Part shown: in pieces, positions 32,701-40,351 of the stretch | Numbering within the stretch: position 1 is the first letter of the stretch | Layout of the letters: each line of letters starts with the position of its first letter | Source: a bacterium | GTDB lineage: Bacteria; Acidobacteriota; Polarisedimenticolia; Polarisedimenticolales; Polarisedimenticolaceae | Direction of reading: 5' to 3' | NCBI GenBank assembly: GCA_024226515.1 | Contig: JAAELQ010000022.1 | Span: forward strand, 1-45,352 | DNA length: 45,352 nucleotides | Made by a program: the position numbers and the translations under genes | The notes under the pieces: model-generated | Databases searched by the model: none | The model's input: the letters and a program-made list of their open reading frames with translations, nothing else | Told to the model about the DNA's origin: nothing

Positions 32701-33837
32701 CGCACCCGGATCGAGCGCCAGCGTGGGATCGGGCCGCCCGTCGTCGACGAGGTGGATCTTGAGCGACGAGCCGCCGAGATAGCCGGTCGCGCCGGAGACC
32801 ATGCGCAGGCGCCGTCCCTCGGGCCCGCCGATCTCGAAGCCGCCCGAGTCGTTCGACAGCGCGGCTTCGGACGGATTCTCGACGTCCCACACGACCCCGC
32901 CTGCGATCGGGCGACGCGACTCGGAATCGATCAACATCCCGCCGATCGTGAACCGGTCGGGGAGCGTCAACGCTTTGGGCGGGGCGTCCGGGTCCGAGGC
33001 GCGCCCCACGCGGACGTCGGCCTCGCGCCCGTCGTCCGCGGCCAGGTGCACTGCGAGCGGTTCGGTGCTGCCGAGTCTCAGCGTCGCGCGGCCCTCGTCG
33101 TCGGTGCGCATCGCCGGATGCGTGTTGTCTCCCAGCGCGATGCGCACCGCGGGCGCCGGGCGCCCGTCGGCGCCGTGCACCACGACCTCGCGCGGGGTTC
33201 CCGGCTTCATGCGCAACGTCGCCGCGGTTCCTCCGACCGAGCGTCGCTCGGCCGCGACCAGCCCGTCGGCGAAGGCCGAGATCCGCGTGCGCTCGAACTC
33301 GCGCCTGGGGAGAACGATCGCGCCCTCGTCGTCCGTCACGCCGCCGCGAAGGGGGACGCGCCACGGCGATCCGCCGAACTCGTAGCGCGACCGCTCCGTG
33401 GCGACGAGGACCGTCGCGCCGCGGATCGCCTTGCCGTCCTCGTTCAATACCCGCACCCGTAGCCCGGCGTCCACGGCCAGCTCGGCGACCTGCAACTCGA
33501 TGGGTTCGATCAGCGGCAGCAACGCCGCCTCGAGCGGGGCCATGCCCGGAGCCTCGATCCGGACACGCCACAGTCCCGCATGCGGCGCGTGCAGCCGGAA
33601 GTGTCCGTCCTCGTCGGTCAGGGCTCGGCCCTCGGGCTCGGGAGTCGTGCCCTCCAGCAGAGCGACGCGGCCGGCCACCGAGTCGACGACCGGGTACAGA
33701 CGCGCCTCGGCCTGCGGATAGGGAGTGCCGTCGGGCAACTGCACACGTCCGCCGACGGAGATGGTTTCGGCGTGGGCGAGCCCCACCGCCGGGATCGCGG
33801 CAACCAGGATCGAGATCAGCAACAACCGACTACGCAT
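29734..33837 (-). CDS. Large exported carboxypeptidase-regulatory-like repeat protein with Met clusters
   Basis: 1367 aa, starting MRSRLLLISILVAAIPAVGLAHA, a Sec signal; GAGAGGGAGAG precedes the ATG. After the signal the protein is built of about a dozen beta-sandwich modules of the CarboxypepD_reg/prealbumin-like type. The recurring pattern is GRV.D..G.P..GA.V.L followed by a DG.F.L/I.GL..G.Y.L stretch. Several loops carry methionine runs: five Met at 508-512, MMFM at 606-609, and MMM-T-MMM at 705-711. No enzyme domain is visible. It is probably a long surface or periplasmic fibre-like protein. It stands alone, with its own ribosome site, divergent from the exonuclease gene. Confidence 0.82.
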   Translation of the reverse strand: MRSRLLLISILVAAIPAVGLAHAETISVGGRVQLPDGTPYPQAEARLYPVVDSVAGRVALLEGTTPEPEGRALTDEDGHFRLHAPHAGLWRVRIEAPGMAPLEAALLPLIEPIELQVAELAVDAGLRVRVLNEDGKAIRGATVLVATERSRYEFGGSPWRVPLRGGVTDDEGAIVLPRREFERTRISAFADGLVAAERRSVGGTAATLRMKPGTPREVVVHGADGRPAPAVRIALGDNTHPAMRTDDEGRATLRLGSTEPLAVHLAADDGREADVRVGRASDPDAPPKALTLPDRFTIGGMLIDSESRRPIAGGVVWDVENPSEAALSNDSGGFEIGGPEGRRLRMVSGATGYLGGSSLKIHLVDDGRPDPTLALDPGAAVEGRVVDGNGDPVAGVEIEVEVKHTPGMMRFEIGGQVKPTRNLSDAQGKFRLGPLDPDKSYRIKGSAEGYAPGETSAGDLEPRKTVRGVELTLQRGRRVIGRVVDESGHPVPDAKLTLKRATPKRGGMMMMMGGDDGPSFSGESDGSGEFAIVGVPTGTFDLDGQRSGFARGEMAAIEVPEEADEVVDAGELVLKDGVAIQGRVTDSDGQPIEGTKVYIESKSAPMMFMGEGQGPEPDALTDPAGWFEVRDLTEGKAYTFSLRRSGYVEAKARGIEAPNADPVEVSMDPASNISGLVLTAEDGTPIAGAEVVLSRRQTIEMGGNMMMTMMMEDTTTDSEGRFVFEDQAPGKISLRGVATGYQEAKRDNVEVPKGEDLEGVELPLDAGAFVQGRVYAPDGRPMPGARVQLAGDGGGPFRMMGQEADGNGFYRLEGLEPGAQSVEAHHDDYPRAVKDIEVEPGVNALDLHFEGGVEVSGRVVSTSGEGIPDASARLAPKGRFWGGPATTTDGQGNFKIPGVQNGDYDLLVQAEGYAGSEGTEEIKVEGEPVLGLEIRLDAGGSIFGRVDGLTPEELREVSVRVSPSFDFFEGIAVDAEGNYRVENLRPGTYSVTAQVQDTGRQARGEVKLEDGVLEQQLDLQFEAGFDLDGTVLQGEAPVVGATVFLEGLDREYVAWDQTDQDGAFRLEGLEAGRYRVNVRDFQSGLAHQEEVDVAASRSVEVQVPSVTVSGVIVDNADRQPLSGVAVTLTSPEAGQHGGFPTQVATSDLEGRFRLSNIANGNWRLSAKKKGYSAVNRDVLVQFDNDVDDVELKMDATEGVVVEVRMPSGMPASEARLAVLDHAGQDLLSGNYSTGENGRVRLTSVPPGNWELLAGAAGAATSSHSVQSPGAPVAIALPPATRLEVSVPELSGDGSIATVRIEDSSGRPFRTLGWGGKPQAEWRMSGGRIEFGSLPPGNWTVVVSGAGGKTWRGTQQTAPGTSPVLLLE

Positions 33838-33941
33838 GAGACTCTCCCTCTCCAGCCGAAACGGCAAGACGATCGCGAACTGCAAGCTCCGTACCGCCCG
33901 AACGTCGCCGCAACAGGCACGAAGACCACATCTACCGAGCC

Positions 33942-33967
33942 CAAATGAGACCCCGCGGCCCCATTTG
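33942..33967. repeat. Inverted repeat in divergent promoter region
   Basis: CAAATG (33942-33947) and CATTTG (33962-33967) are separated by 14 nt, just upstream of the TACACT -10 at 33976. It is a possible operator for the exonuclease gene or its divergent neighbour; the arms are only 6 bp. Confidence 0.3.
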
Positions 33968-33975
33968 ATCCAGGG

Positions 33976-33981
33976 TACACT
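33976..33981 (+). promoter_or_regulatory. -10 element for leaderless exonuclease gene
   Basis: TACACT ends 6 nt before the ATG at 33988, the same geometry as at 163-175, with no ribosome site between. Confidence 0.45.
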
Positions 33982-33987
33982 CCGCCG

Positions 33988-34863
33988 ATGCAAGTTCATC
34001 TCGTGGACGGGACGTTCGAGTTGTTCCGGGCCTGGTTCGGGGCCCCGCCGTCCACCGCGCCCGACGGCCGTCAGGTGGGCGCCACGAGGGGTATCGCCCG
34101 CTCGCTGCTGTCGCTCGTCCGCAACGAGGGCGCGACCCACGTCGGCGTTGCGTTCGATCACGTCGTCGAGTCCTTCCGCAACGACCTGTTCGACGGTTAC
34201 AAGAGCGGGGAGGGGATCGAGCCCGAGCTGCTGGAGCAGTTCCCTCTGGCCGAGCAGGCGGCGCGCGCCCTGGGGTTCGTCGTCTGGCCGATGGTCGAGT
34301 TCGAGGCCGACGACGGGCTGGCGGCCGCGGCCGCGCGCTTCCGCGACGACCCGCGGGTCGAGCAGGTCCGGATCTGCAGCCCGGACAAGGACATGGCGCA
34401 ATGCGTCCGCGGCGACCGGGTGGTCACGGTGGATCGCATCCGGCGCAGGGTGTTCGACGAGGCGGGGGTGAAGGAGAAGTTCGGCGTGGCGCCGGAATCG
34501 ATCCCAGACTGGCTGGCGCTGGTCGGAGACGCCGCCGACGGGATTCCCGGCGTCCCGCGCTGGGGAGCCAGGTCGTCCGCCGCGGCTCTGGCCGCGTGTG
34601 TCCGCGTCGATCGGATCCCGGACGACCCCGGGGAATGGCCCTTCACCGTTCGCGGGGCCGCCGCGCTGGCCGCCCGGCTGCGGGAGCATCGGAGCGATGT
34701 GGAGCTCTACCGGGTGCTGGCGACCCTGCGCGAGGACGTTCCGATCGAAGAGAATCTGGACGATTTGGAGTGGAAAGGAGCGCGAAAAAGTGATCTTTCC
34801 GAGTTTTGCGGATCGATCGGCGATACCGGGCTGATCGATCGAGTTCCCAGATGGCGAGATTAG
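33988..34863 (+). CDS. 5'-3' exonuclease / flap-endonuclease-fold protein
   Basis: 291 aa, resembling the N-terminal 5'-nuclease domain of DNA polymerase I but free-standing, like ExoIX/Xni proteins. Metal-binding acidic residues are visible: Asp7 (HLVDGT), the FDHV segment, EADDGLAA, CSPDKDMAQ, and the H3TH entry GDAADGIPGVPRWGARSS. The last is less canonical than the common GD.SDNIPGVPGIG: an Ala-Asp-Gly replaces Ser-Asp-Asn. Probably removes flaps or RNA primers, or acts in repair. The C-terminus (about 215-291) is diverged. The start is fixed by the -10 element. Confidence 0.8.
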   Translation: MQVHLVDGTFELFRAWFGAPPSTAPDGRQVGATRGIARSLLSLVRNEGATHVGVAFDHVVESFRNDLFDGYKSGEGIEPELLEQFPLAEQAARALGFVVWPMVEFEADDGLAAAAARFRDDPRVEQVRICSPDKDMAQCVRGDRVVTVDRIRRRVFDEAGVKEKFGVAPESIPDWLALVGDAADGIPGVPRWGARSSAAALAACVRVDRIPDDPGEWPFTVRGAAALAARLREHRSDVELYRVLATLREDVPIEENLDDLEWKGARKSDLSEFCGSIGDTGLIDRVPRWRD

Positions 34864-34902
34864 TCGTATATATCCCGCACGTTCGAGCGGGACGAAAGTC
34901 CC
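34844..34902 (+). promoter_or_regulatory. Promoter plus structured leader, copy 2 of a repeated motif
   Basis: TTCCCA (34844-34849), a 17-nt spacer and TATATA (34867-34872) form a promoter. The leader has TTCGA (34882-34886) and then a perfect hairpin GGGAC-GAAA-GTCCC (34889-34902) with a GNRA tetraloop. The alternative pairing CCCGC (34874-34878) with GCGGG (34887-34891) shares its 3' arm with that hairpin, so the two folds would be exclusive. The ATG lies 63 nt downstream. Confidence 0.5.
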
Positions 34903-34965
34903 GTGAGGAGTTGATTCTGGGCCTCGGCCCCGCTAGTCTTGGCAGGGCTGGTCGAGGAGGCGGAT

Positions 34966-35310
34966 ATGACTAAGAAGCGGATGCTCGCCGCATCCCTCGT
35001 ACTGTTGTTGGTCTCGGGCGTCGCGCTGGCCGCGCGCCAGTACATCGTCGTCAAGGATGTGCAACTGATCAATCAGTCGGTGCGTTGCTCGCTGACGAAC
35101 GAGAGCAGCGAACCGCGCAGTGCGCTGGTCACCGTCTACGCGGTCGTCAACGGCCAGCTCGAATCCTCGGGCGTGGTGGTTCAGATCGGCTCAGGGCAGA
35201 CGCTCGACGCGACCGTCCACTTCACGATGACGGTCAACTCGATCATCCGGGTCGGGATCATCGAAGGGCCCGATCCGATCCCACAGGTGATGGCACCGGT
35301 CGGACCCTGA
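34966..35310 (+). CDS. Small exported protein, unknown function
   Basis: 114 aa. The ATG at 34966 has GAGGAGG 7 nt upstream and gives a signal peptide (about 1-22, ending VALAA). The mature part of about 92 residues is predicted mostly beta (VVKDVQLINQSVRCSLTNESSEPRSALVTVYAVVNG), resembling a single immunoglobulin-like or FxLYD-type sandwich. One cysteine is present. No family was recognised with confidence. It converges with the S46 peptidase gene, 5 nt apart. Confidence 0.75.
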   Translation: MTKKRMLAASLVLLLVSGVALAARQYIVVKDVQLINQSVRCSLTNESSEPRSALVTVYAVVNGQLESSGVVVQIGSGQTLDATVHFTMTVNSIIRVGIIEGPDPIPQVMAPVGP

Positions 35311-35315
35311 CGCCC

Positions 35316-37481
35316 TTACGGCTCTATTCCCATCTCGCGTAGCAACTCGTGCGCTCCGGTCACGTGTTGCATGATCCACAGGGCGTAGCGAATGTCGACG
35401 TGGATCGATCGCGTGATCTCCGGGATGAAGTCCCAGTCGGCGATGATCGATTCGTAGTTCCCGTCGAACAGTAGCCCCACCAGCTCGGCCTTTGCGTTCA
35501 GCGTGGGCGAGCCCGAGTTCCCGCCGGTCGTGTCGACCGACGACAGGAAGTTCACCGGCACGGTCTTCAGCTCGTCGTCGAGATAGCGGCCGTAGCTCTC
35601 GTCGGCGATCGCCTGCAGCAGCGCCGACGGGGAATTGAACGGCTCCTCGCCGGTTTCCTTCTCGACCAGGCCCTGCAGTCCGGTGAACGGCGTGTAGTAC
35701 ACGGCGTCGCGCGGCTTGTATCCCCGGACCGTCCCGTAGGTCACGCGCAGCGTGCCGTTGGCGTCCGGATAGACTTCCTTCCCCTCGGACATCAGGTACT
35801 CGATCAGCGCTGCCATGTACTGTGGCCGGGTCAGCTTGAAGCGCCCGGATCGGTCCTCGGCCTCCGCCTCGCGCGCACGGTCGCTGTCCCACAGGTGGAC
35901 GGCGAGCCGGAGGAACGGGTCCTTGCTCTTCTCGAACTTCCCGCTCTTCATCCCCATCCAGTCGAGTCGCACCTGCTTGTCGGCGAGCTTGGTCTTGGCG
36001 TACATCGCGTCCAGCTTCGCGTCCAGCGCCGCCTCCTCGACCCCGTCCTCGCCGATGTCGAACCACTCGTCGAACGCCTCGACACGCCGGTCGGCGGCGA
36101 GCGCCGCGTAGTTCAAGATGAACCGACGCAGGGTCGCCCGGTCCACGGCCGGGGCGTAGCGTCGATCGATCCGCGTCAGGCGTTCTTCGAAACGCTTGAG
36201 ATCGCGCTCTTGATAGCCGGGCTCGCGCTCGGCGTCCGGCTTCCCGCTCTCGCGGCTCAGCCGGTAGAGCCGCCGCGCCGTGCTCAACATCGTCGACCGC
36301 CCGATGAAGCCGTAGTACATGTCGGGCTCGCGCACCGCCTTGGCCTCTGCGACCAGGCCGCGCAGTTGGCCCACGGTCGACGCGTAGCGTTTGCGACGCT
36401 GAGCGTCGCCGACGATCCAGCGCTGCAGTCCGCGCTCCAGCTCCTGCTTGCGCGCCACGACGCCGCTCTTCGAGAACCCGTCGAGCAGGCCCTGGTAATT
36501 CTTGATGCTGTTGTTGAGGCCGCCGATCGTGCTGGCGTACTTGATCGCGTCCGCGGGCGAGTCCGCGGTGGATTCCTCGATCGTCCGCAGCCACTCGAGC
36601 AACAACTGCCGGCGTGTCGGGTAGTACTCGTTGATGTAGTCCGAGACCTCGCTGGCCGTGCGGTAGCGGTTCGTGCGGCCGGGATAACCGGCGAGCATCA
36701 CGAAATCGCCCGGCTTCAGCCCGGCGGTCGAAACCGTCAGGTGGTGCTTTGGACGAAAGGGGACGTTGTCCGCGCTGGGGTCGGCCGGCTTCCCGTCGCG
36801 CCCGACGTACGCGCGATAGAACGTGAAGTCTCCCGTGTGTCGGGGCCACATCCAGTTGTCGACGTCGCCGCCGTAGCGGCCGATGCCCTTCGGCGGAGCG
36901 TAGACGATGCGCACGTCGCGGATCTCGAGCTGTTTGATCCTGTAGTACTCGAGACCGCCGTGGAATGCGGCGACGCGGCAGCGGTGGCCGACGTCGTTCT
37001 CGCACTCGGACACGATCGCCTTCTCGCGCTGCTCGATCGCGCCGTAACGCTCCCCGCCGCCGAGCGAGTCGGACAGGTCGCCGAGGATCTCGTCGGTCAC
37101 GTCGTCGACCGCCACGGTCACCAGAATGCGGCTGCCGGGGCCCGCGAACAGCTCTTCTTCGCGCTTGCCGGCCAGGAATCCGTTCTCGAGCAGGTTGTTC
37201 TCCTCCGTCGAGTTGTACTGGATCGCGCCGTAGGCGCAGTGGTGGTTGGTCACCGCGAGGCCGTCCGGCGACACGAACGACGCCGTGCACCCGCCGAGAC
37301 TGATCACGGCGTTCATCGGAAAGCCGGTCAGGTCGGTCAGACGGTTCGGGTCGATCTGCAACCCCAGCTCCCGTAGATCCTCTTCGATCAGCGGAAGCTG
37401 GTGTGGTTGCCACATCCCCTCGTCCGCCTGCACCGCAACGGCGGCCAGCACGATCCAACCCGCGATCCAGCATCTGCTCAT
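35316..37481 (-). CDS. S46 family dipeptidyl-peptidase, DPP7-like
   Basis: Exported serine exopeptidase of 721 aa that removes dipeptides from the N-terminus of oligopeptides. Signal peptide about 1-19, followed by the family start DEGMWQPHQLP. The catalytic triad is visible: His in NHHC (80/81), Asp218 (HTGDF) and Ser656 (GGNSGSP). The residue 18 after the Ser, Gly674 in LLFDGNYES, corresponds to the Gly673/Arg673 specificity site, where Gly marks DPP7 (hydrophobic P1) and Arg marks DPP11 (acidic P1). It is the last gene of the apparent four-gene minus-strand operon, 34 nt after the DUF2207-type gene. Confidence 0.92.
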   Translation of the reverse strand: MSRCWIAGWIVLAAVAVQADEGMWQPHQLPLIEEDLRELGLQIDPNRLTDLTGFPMNAVISLGGCTASFVSPDGLAVTNHHCAYGAIQYNSTEENNLLENGFLAGKREEELFAGPGSRILVTVAVDDVTDEILGDLSDSLGGGERYGAIEQREKAIVSECENDVGHRCRVAAFHGGLEYYRIKQLEIRDVRIVYAPPKGIGRYGGDVDNWMWPRHTGDFTFYRAYVGRDGKPADPSADNVPFRPKHHLTVSTAGLKPGDFVMLAGYPGRTNRYRTASEVSDYINEYYPTRRQLLLEWLRTIEESTADSPADAIKYASTIGGLNNSIKNYQGLLDGFSKSGVVARKQELERGLQRWIVGDAQRRKRYASTVGQLRGLVAEAKAVREPDMYYGFIGRSTMLSTARRLYRLSRESGKPDAEREPGYQERDLKRFEERLTRIDRRYAPAVDRATLRRFILNYAALAADRRVEAFDEWFDIGEDGVEEAALDAKLDAMYAKTKLADKQVRLDWMGMKSGKFEKSKDPFLRLAVHLWDSDRAREAEAEDRSGRFKLTRPQYMAALIEYLMSEGKEVYPDANGTLRVTYGTVRGYKPRDAVYYTPFTGLQGLVEKETGEEPFNSPSALLQAIADESYGRYLDDELKTVPVNFLSSVDTTGGNSGSPTLNAKAELVGLLFDGNYESIIADWDFIPEITRSIHVDIRYALWIMQHVTGAHELLREMGIEP

Positions 37482-37515
37482 GAGTTCCCCTCGTGGGTCG
37501 TTCGACCCGATCCGT

Positions 37516-39156
37516 TCATCCGTCGATCGATCGCGCTGCGGCGCTCAGCGCCGCGGCGAGCGGTTCGGGTTCGGCCTCCGGCGGTCGCGCCACGGGCGGA
37601 AGCGACAGGGCCAGGACCAGTCCGTTGTCGAGGTCTTCGTTCTTGTTCCGTTCGCGCACGAGCCTGCGGAGTTCGCGGAGACTCCCGCGCCCCGCGGGCG
37701 TCAGCCGTGTCAGCGCGCCGGTCAGCGCGAATTGCAGCGCCCCGCCCGCCGCCAGCGGCAAGCCGGCGAGCGTGTCGGTCGAGATCGAGAGCCACAGGCC
37801 GGCGCCGGTCAGCAGGGCTCCGCAGAGAGCGTTGCCCGCGGCCGACCACGCCGCCGCCCGCGAGGCGAGCCCGGCACGAATCAGCGTCTCGTCGACGGCG
37901 TCGAGGAAACGGACGACGGCTCCGGTGCCGCGTCGCGCCTGGAGCGCGAGTCGGCCGAGGGAAACCGCCTCGCGATCCCCGCCGCCCGCGAGCAGGTCGT
38001 CCAGCAGCACACTCTCGTGCGGCGCGAGGTCGCGCGGTCGATGGACGAGCTCGAGCCGATAAGCCGTCGCGGGCTCCGCCGGCTCCGGCGCGTGGGCCGC
38101 GAGCACGCCGCGGTCGCATAGCTCCCACAGCGAGGCGACCAGCGTCGCACCGCGCCGCCCCCGGTTCGCCAGCGCGGCCGCGACGGTCGCAGGAACCTGC
38201 CGCGGGTCGCCGCCGTCGGCCGTCGAAGCGCGGCCGCCACGGGTGTACAGCACGGCCCACAGGGCCAGGCCGAGCAGCCCCCCGCCGACCGAGACGGGCA
38301 GCAGGCGTCGCGCCCGGTCGAGGGCCGCCGCGCTCGCGACCTGCGTCTCTCTCGCGCCGGCCGCACGCGCACGCATCTGCGCGCGGCGCTCGTCGAGCGC
38401 GGCGCGTGCGTCCGCCTCGAGCGCGGCTTCCTGTTCCAGGATCGCCGGCAACACGATCTCGTCCGCCGTGGGTTCGAGCTCGCTGAGCAGGTCGGACGGG
38501 AACACGATGCGTGCGTCCCACGCAGATCCTGAATGCAGCGGCTTCGCGGAGAGCTTGATCGTTCCGCCATCGGGCAGCCCGACCTTGGCCCCGATGGCCC
38601 CGTGGGACCAGGCGCGGATCTCGGCCTTCTCCGCGCCGTCCGGGAGCGAGACGCGCAGGTTGCCGTTGCCCACGGTCTCGGGCCAACTGTCGGCGACGAT
38701 GGCCAGCCTCATGTCGGCCACGTCGGCGTAGCGCGAGACCGCGCCGTGCAGGGTGTAGCGGATGCGGAAGATGCGCTTCTCTTCATGTGCGCGAAAGTGC
38801 CACTTCAGGCGTATGCGATCCGGCAGGTGATCGGCGCTGAAGCTGCCCCACGAGTACTCGGAGCGCTCGCGATACGGCATCCCGCGCTCGAACAGGCGCA
38901 GATCCGAGACCGCCGAACCCTCGGCGACCGGCACGTCGTACGTCGCCACCCGGAACCGGTCACGGAACGCGAACTCCACGTCCTGGAACACGAGGACGTC
39001 GCCATCGGTGCCGACCTCCGCATCCGCGGACAGCAGCCGCACCCAGTACGGGCGCGGCCCCGACTCCGGACGCAGCGCGCAACCGCACACGAGCACGGCG
39101 GCGAGTATCGACAGCGACGTGAGAAACGAGTTCTTCATCGAGGAATCCGCGGACAT
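37516..39156 (-). CDS. DUF2207-type membrane lipoprotein
   Basis: 546 aa. A lipoprotein-type signal ends in LVCGC (from MKNSFLTSLSILAAVLVCGC). The ATG at 39156 is preferred because GGAG lies upstream; MKNSF at 39138 is an alternative. The N-terminal half (about 45-230) is the beta-rich DUF2207 ectodomain (DVLVFQDVEFAFRDRFRVATYDVP). One hydrophobic segment follows near residue 300 and two more near 430-480. Function is unknown. It starts 1 nt after the stop of the TPR gene. Confidence 0.78.
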   Translation of the reverse strand: MSADSSMKNSFLTSLSILAAVLVCGCALRPESGPRPYWVRLLSADAEVGTDGDVLVFQDVEFAFRDRFRVATYDVPVAEGSAVSDLRLFERGMPYRERSEYSWGSFSADHLPDRIRLKWHFRAHEEKRIFRIRYTLHGAVSRYADVADMRLAIVADSWPETVGNGNLRVSLPDGAEKAEIRAWSHGAIGAKVGLPDGGTIKLSAKPLHSGSAWDARIVFPSDLLSELEPTADEIVLPAILEQEAALEADARAALDERRAQMRARAAGARETQVASAAALDRARRLLPVSVGGGLLGLALWAVLYTRGGRASTADGGDPRQVPATVAAALANRGRRGATLVASLWELCDRGVLAAHAPEPAEPATAYRLELVHRPRDLAPHESVLLDDLLAGGGDREAVSLGRLALQARRGTGAVVRFLDAVDETLIRAGLASRAAAWSAAGNALCGALLTGAGLWLSISTDTLAGLPLAAGGALQFALTGALTRLTPAGRGSLRELRRLVRERNKNEDLDNGLVLALSLPPVARPPEAEPEPLAAALSAAARSIDG

Positions 39157-39157
39157 T

Positions 39158-40351
39158 CTATCTTGCTCCGCCGCCGTTGAGCTCGCCGAGTTGCTGCTCG
39201 AGCGAGCGTGCCACATCCGTCCTCCCGGCAGCGCGCGCGGTCTCGACGGCGCGCGCCAGGTGGTTTCGCGCGGCCGCCCGGTCGCCGCGCGCCATTGCCA
39301 GCCGGGCCAGGGCGTGGTGTGCGTCGGTTCTCTCCGGGTCGAGCCGGACCGCCGCCTGCAGCTCGCCGCGCGCCTGTTCGGCGTGGGCGGGCCCCAGGCC
39401 GCCCAGCAAGTTGCCCAGCGCCGCGCGGGCCTGCGCGTCCCCGGGGTCCAGCAGAGCCGCCTGGCGCAGGTGGGGCTCGGCATCCGCCGCGCGGCCCTGC
39501 AGCACCAGCGCGAGCCCGAGGCCGAGGCGCGCGGTCTGGCGCCGCGGGTTGATCGCCACGGCGCGTTCGAGTGCCGCCACCGCTTCGTCGATCCGACGGG
39601 CCGCCAGCAGACGGCGACCGTGCTGGGTCCAGCCCCACGAACCCGCCGGCTCCGCGCGGTTGATCGCTCGGGGATCGGCGAGCGGTCGCGGGCGCGCGTG
39701 CCTGCGCGCCAGCGTCGCGTGGAGCTCCGCGCCGTCCGCGTCTCCGCGCGCCAGGGCGATCTGCGCGAGGCCGTGATGCGCGCGGCCGTCGCCGGGATCC
39801 CGTTCGATCGCCTGCGTGAAGAGCGCGGCGGCCGCGTCGAGGCGGTCGGAGGACAGCTCGATCTGGCCCAGGCCGATCAGCGGCGCGGCCAGCCCCGGGT
39901 CGGCGCGTCGAGCCGCTTCGAATCGCGCGCGCGCGTCGCCCGTGCGTCCCAGACGCGCGAGCACGCGTGCGTGAAACACGAGCAGCGGGGCGTAGGACGC
40001 ATCGATCGCCGCGGCGCGGCCGAACGCCTCGTCGGCACGCAGCGGGTCGTCGTGACGCAGCAGCTTTCCGATCAGGTACGGCCAAAGGAAGGCGGCGGAG
40101 TCGAGACTCTCCGCACGCGCGTAGCACTCGACCGCCTGGAGGTTCCACTGTTGCGCGCGGTAGCGCTCCCCGAGCTCGCCCCAGGCCTCGGGGGACTGCG
40201 GCTCCTGCGTCACGCGACGCTGCGCGGTCTCGACAGCCGCGACGACCTCCTGTTCGGCTCCCGTGAGATCGGGGCGTGGGATCTCGGGTGCGGCGGCGCA
40301 CGCGAGCACGCCGAGCGCAGCGACGAGCAGCCACGAGCGGGTCCGGTTCAC
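39158..40351 (-). CDS. TPR-repeat lipoprotein
   Basis: 397 aa. The GTG start at 40351 overlaps the upstream UnbV stop (GTGA). Its signal ends at VLAC, a good lipobox. The rest is a run of about eight TPR units (for example AWGELGERYRAQQWNLQAVE, RAHHGLAQIALARGDADGAE and ARAALGNLLGGLGPAHAEQA), forming a protein-interaction superhelix. Ala/Arg-rich composition matches the high GC. Its position between UnbV and DUF2207 genes suggests an envelope complex, but no function is known. Confidence 0.82.
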   Translation of the reverse strand: MNRTRSWLLVAALGVLACAAAPEIPRPDLTGAEQEVVAAVETAQRRVTQEPQSPEAWGELGERYRAQQWNLQAVECYARAESLDSAAFLWPYLIGKLLRHDDPLRADEAFGRAAAIDASYAPLLVFHARVLARLGRTGDARARFEAARRADPGLAAPLIGLGQIELSSDRLDAAAALFTQAIERDPGDGRAHHGLAQIALARGDADGAELHATLARRHARPRPLADPRAINRAEPAGSWGWTQHGRRLLAARRIDEAVAALERAVAINPRRQTARLGLGLALVLQGRAADAEPHLRQAALLDPGDAQARAALGNLLGGLGPAHAEQARGELQAAVRLDPERTDAHHALARLAMARGDRAAARNHLARAVETARAAGRTDVARSLEQQLGELNGGGAR

